Source: Prevotella dentasini JCM 15908 (GTDB taxonomy: Bacteria; Bacteroidota; Bacteroidia; Bacteroidales; Bacteroidaceae). From it: DNA of 64,000 nt. The translations under genes were made by a program, and so were the position numbers. Below are positions 60,485 through 64,000 of the stretch, piece by piece. The stretch is taken from the NCBI RefSeq assembly GCF_000614065.1, contig NZ_BAKG01000015.1:1-64000 (forward strand), given 5' to 3'. Under the pieces are notes generated by a model, which did no database searches, was not told the origin of the DNA, and was given only the letters and a program-made list of their open reading frames with translations. Positions within the stretch are counted from its first letter, which is position 1, and the number at the start of each line of letters is the position of its first letter.

Positions 60485-61012
60485 TACGCGAGTTCGGGAT
60501 AATAATCAATCACAAGACAGTGCAGAAACAGATGAATCAGATGGGGCTTAAGGCAAAGGCCAGGAAACGGCACTATCACTCCTATAATGGGGATATAGGC
60601 AAGCTTGCCCTCAATGTGATAGAGCGCGATTTCTGTACAGACAAACTAAACCAGAAATGGGCCCCGAATGTCACGCAAGTATGCATAAACGACAGGAAAC
60701 TATACTTGTCACCCATATTGGAAATACTTAAAGATCATAAACATCACTCAGAGTTTGTCGCGCAAGGGCAACTGCCTGGACAATACAATGATGGAAAATT
60801 TCTTTGGTCTGATGAAGAACGGACTCTTGTATGCCAACAAGTTTGAAACCATCAGGGATTTTGAAAGGGCTTTGAGAAAATATATAGATTGGTATAACAA
60901 TAAAAGAATTAAATTGAGGTTAAAAGGAATGAGCCCGGTACAATACCGAGCTCACTACTATAAAGAGTTGAATAATTAATGTCTAATTTAATGTCCAACT
61001 TTTCGGGGGACA
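60485..61012 (+). pseudogene. IS3-family (IS150 group) transposase remnant
   Basis: Two pieces of an OrfB integrase survive. The first (INHKTVQKQMNQMGLKAKAR, DKLNQKWAPNVTQVCINDRK, YLSPILEIL) lacks its 5' part and has NVTQV where active copies have a DVT catalytic start. The second (MSRKGNCLDNTMMENFFGLM, YIDWYNNKRIKLRLKGMSPV) is in another frame. The region between, with the second catalytic Asp, is deleted. A likely right end TGTCCAACTTTTCGGGG lies near 60990-61007. The copy is clearly inactive. Confidence 0.88.
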
Positions 61013-61070
61013 CATCAGAGCAGCGTCTTCCTTTTTACATTATAATATATAAGTCTTTATAATCTGATGA

Positions 61071-62702
<1,632 letters not shown>

Positions 62703-62737
62703 TTAATTTTATCTTTGTATAACTATATATGAAAATA

Positions 62738-62854
62738 CTACTTTTTTGGAGGGTTATTGCCACGGCCTCCACCACTTTTGTTGCCTGTTGTTGAAGGCAT
62801 CCTTCCTCCTTCTTTAGACAAAGGATTGGCAGGACTTACTGTTGTTTTCCCCAT
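62738..62854 (-). CDS. 38-residue basic, Gly-rich small ORF between groES and groEL
   Basis: An ATG at 62854, 18 nt after the groES stop, opens 38 codons ending TAG at 62738, about 40 nt before groEL. The peptide begins MGKTTVSPANPLSKEGG and ends in a basic Gly/Asn-rich tail (NKSGGGRGNNPPKK). No stop interrupts it, and its position keeps it inside the groESL transcript. It has no recognisable domain or signal peptide. It could be a heat-induced small protein or chance. I rate it likely because of position, start and composition. Confidence 0.55.
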   Translation of the reverse strand: MGKTTVSPANPLSKEGGRMPSTTGNKSGGGRGNNPPKK

Positions 62855-62872
62855 ATTAATTCCAAAAAGGAT

Positions 62873-63142
62873 TTATTCCACCACTGCCAACACGTCACTC
62901 TGACGCATCATCAGATACTTCTCACCGTCGTTCTCAATCTCCGTACCGGCATACTTGCCATAGAGAACCTCATCGCCAGCCTTGAGAACCATCTCCTCAT
63001 CCTTGGTACCGTTGCCCACGGCGATAATCTTACCGTGCTGCGGCTTTTCCTTCGCTGTGTCAGGAATAATGATGCCGCCTACTTTTTCTTCTGCCTGTGC
63101 CGGAAGCACGAGCACTCTGTCTGCTAATGGTTTAATTGTCAT
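62873..63142 (-). CDS. groS: co-chaperonin GroES
   Basis: The 89-residue lid of Gro[22 protein letters not shown], the mobile loop [24 protein letters not shown]-like [12 protein letters not shown] and the ending [13 protein letters not shown] 63142 is used instead of a longer in-frame start at 63208, which adds 22 non-conserved residues. It is the first gene of the groES operon. Confidence 0.97.
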   Translation of the reverse strand: MTIKPLADRVLVLPAQAEEKVGGIIIPDTAKEKPQHGKIIAVGNGTKDEEMVLKAGDEVLYGKYAGTEIENDGEKYLMMRQSDVLAVVE

Positions 63143-63230
63143 AATTATTATATTTTTTAAGTTCACTTTCCGATTCCGTTGACTACACCCGAAGGCGTAT
63201 TCGACCAATATTATACGAAAACCGTGCCAA

Positions 63231-63278
63231 CTGACAATGGCTGACAGAAATACTGACAGCGACTGACAGATTTGTCAG
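63231..63278. promoter_or_regulatory. CTGACA direct-repeat cluster upstream of groES
   Basis: CTGACA occurs at 63231, 63241, 63253 and 63263 and its inverse TGTCAG at 63273, with steps of 10, 12, 10 and 10. The last pair forms CTGACAGATTTGTCAG. The cluster ends about 90 nt from the groES start, beyond the likely promoter (partial -7 TAATATTG on the minus strand near 63211). No CIRCE element is present. It may be an operator for a heat-shock activator or repressor. Confidence 0.5.
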
Positions 63279-63443
63279 TCTCACCATGGCAGACTATCCT
63301 GCAAGACCCTCCCGGCCGGGAGTCTGCACGACACCGACAAGCACCGACACGGAGACGGATTTCCACTATTAATTGTACACTTCGGGAACTTTGGGAATGG
63401 CACTACCTGACTAATAAATTATGACCACCCGAGAATAATAGAA

Positions 63444-63531
63444 TTACCACCGGCTGGTAATCGAATTACCATCGGTTGGTAACCGGATTACCATCGGTTG
63501 GTAATTGAGTTACCACCGATTGGTAATTCAA
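63444..63531. repeat. 22-bp array, family TTACCA-TGGTAA
   Basis: Four exact 22-bp units start at 63444, 63466, 63488 and 63510 with cores TTACCACCGGCTGGTAA, TTACCATCGGTTGGTAA (twice) and TTACCACCGATTGGTAA. The preceding 22 bp (TGACCACCCGAGAATAATAG) look like a worn first unit and match the lead-in of the array at 53917. It lies between groES and glxK. The rest of 63279-63550 has no gene. Confidence 0.95.
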
Positions 63532-63550
63532 CCACGGCAAGCACTACCTA

Positions 63551-64000
63551 TCATATATTGGCCAATGCCCTGCGGATATTCTCCCTTGCCACCGCGGGAC
63601 GTAAGGCATCGGCAAGGGGAAGTCCCGGCGGATTGATGCAGCAGACACGGGCAAATCCGGCAGCCAAAAGCGCGTCGCTGCCGCTCACCCTGCCTGCTAT
63701 CAGCACGACGGGGATACCCTTCCGCCGGCCGTATTCGAGTACCCTGACAGGTATCTTCCCCATCAGCGTCTGGGCATCGGCACTCCCCTCTCCCGTTACT
63801 ATCAGGTCGGCATCAGCTGCCAAAGTCCCGAAGCCGGCCTGCCGCAGAATAAGGTCGGCCCCCGACTCCACCTTTGCTCCCAAGAACTGGATGAAGCATA
63901 GCCCAGTCCTCCTGCCGCCCCTGCCCCATGGTCGTGCGAATGGTCTGTTCCCATGTGCCGGCTTGCCATTCGGGAAAAGGTCCGGGCACGGCGGTCGAGG
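63551..64000 (-). CDS. glxK: glycerate kinase, C-terminal part (partial, frameshifted)
   Basis: The frame read from the right window edge gives DHGAGAAGGLGYAF, the GarK/GlxK family motif, then breaks near 63895. One missing T (GCTTTC read as GCTTC) joins it to IQFLGAKVESGADLILRQAG. It continues with LIVTGEGSADAQTLMGKIPV and ends at 63551. The enzyme phosphorylates D-glycerate, usually to 2-phosphoglycerate. The N-terminal part lies outside the window. Confidence 0.85.
   Translation of the reverse strand, partial: PRPPCPDLFPNGKPAHGNRPFARPWGRGGRRTGLCFIQFLGAKVESGADLILRQAGFGTLAADADLIVTGEGSADAQTLMGKIPVRVLEYGRRKGIPVVLIAGRVSGSDALLAAGFARVCCINPPGLPLADALRPAVARENIRRALANI

Noticed and set aside
63143-63300. 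CIRCE operator for HrcA upstream of groES
   Set aside because: TTAGCACTC-N9-GAGTGCTAA is absent; only the CTGACA cluster is seen.

Overview
The window looks like a chromosomal segment of a Prevotella-like member of the Bacteroidales. The evidence is promoters of the Bacteroidetes type (TTTG, about 20 nt, TAnnTTTG), a PorE-like type IX secretion lipoprotein, an OmpA/LptC/PpiD envelope cluster, the DUF4105 family, AddAB-type recombination proteins of the Bacteroidetes form and Kdo genes for lipopolysaccharide. I saw no rRNA, tRNA, prophage, plasmid or CRISPR locus. This is core chromosome with compact operons and unusually rich intergenic DNA.

Layout. 1-780: a 22-bp tandem array, a 16-bp inverted repeat around a promoter, and a terminator. 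781-6275 (minus): outer-membrane barrel protein, LptC, a CNNM/CorC protein and PpiD, an envelope-assembly operon. 7045-12124 (plus): a DUF4105 protein, a small secreted protein and SecA. 12216-17227: an HI0933 flavoprotein, a LuxR-domain fragment and the AddA helicase-nuclease. 17374-20676 (minus): a LolA-like protein and FtsK. 20775-24001 (plus): a 3'-5' exonuclease, an RlmI-type methyltransferase and TilS. 24598-28053 (minus): PyrF, release factor 1 and a PurM-like protein. 28494-35752 (plus): an M3 peptidase, PorE, an RsmF-type methyltransferase, ThyA and FolA. 35957-38784 (minus): WecB, an SPFH protein and NfeD. 39202-45134 (plus): a complete glycine cleavage operon (T, H, P1, P2, L). 45174-46184: a structured, terminator-ended leader or ncRNA, then riboflavin synthase. 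46538-53627: Gph, MltG, a zinc-ribbon membrane protein, a GH25 lysozyme and AddB. 54515-56167 (plus): a hemerythrin-LuxR regulator and a pseudo-receiver-LuxR regulator. 56194-59343 (minus): cardiolipin synthase, KdsD and KdsA. 59613-61012: a small outer-membrane barrel protein and a dead IS3 copy. 61071-64000 (minus): GroEL, a 38-codon ORF, GroES and glycerate kinase.

Two patterns cut across the window. First, at least eight intergenic regions hold tandem arrays with the same 22-bp period but four unrelated unit sequences. Three of the four families have a palindromic core (AAAGTGSCACTTT, TTACCAnnnnnTGGTAA, AAAGTTnnnnAACTTT). I know of no described system that matches, and this is my main candidate for something new. 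Second, sixteen reading-frame breaks hit fourteen genes, many of them essential (secA, pyrF, kdsD). Nearly all are explained by one missing base, most often in a short homopolymer. I read these as sequencing or assembly errors and annotate each affected gene as one locus.
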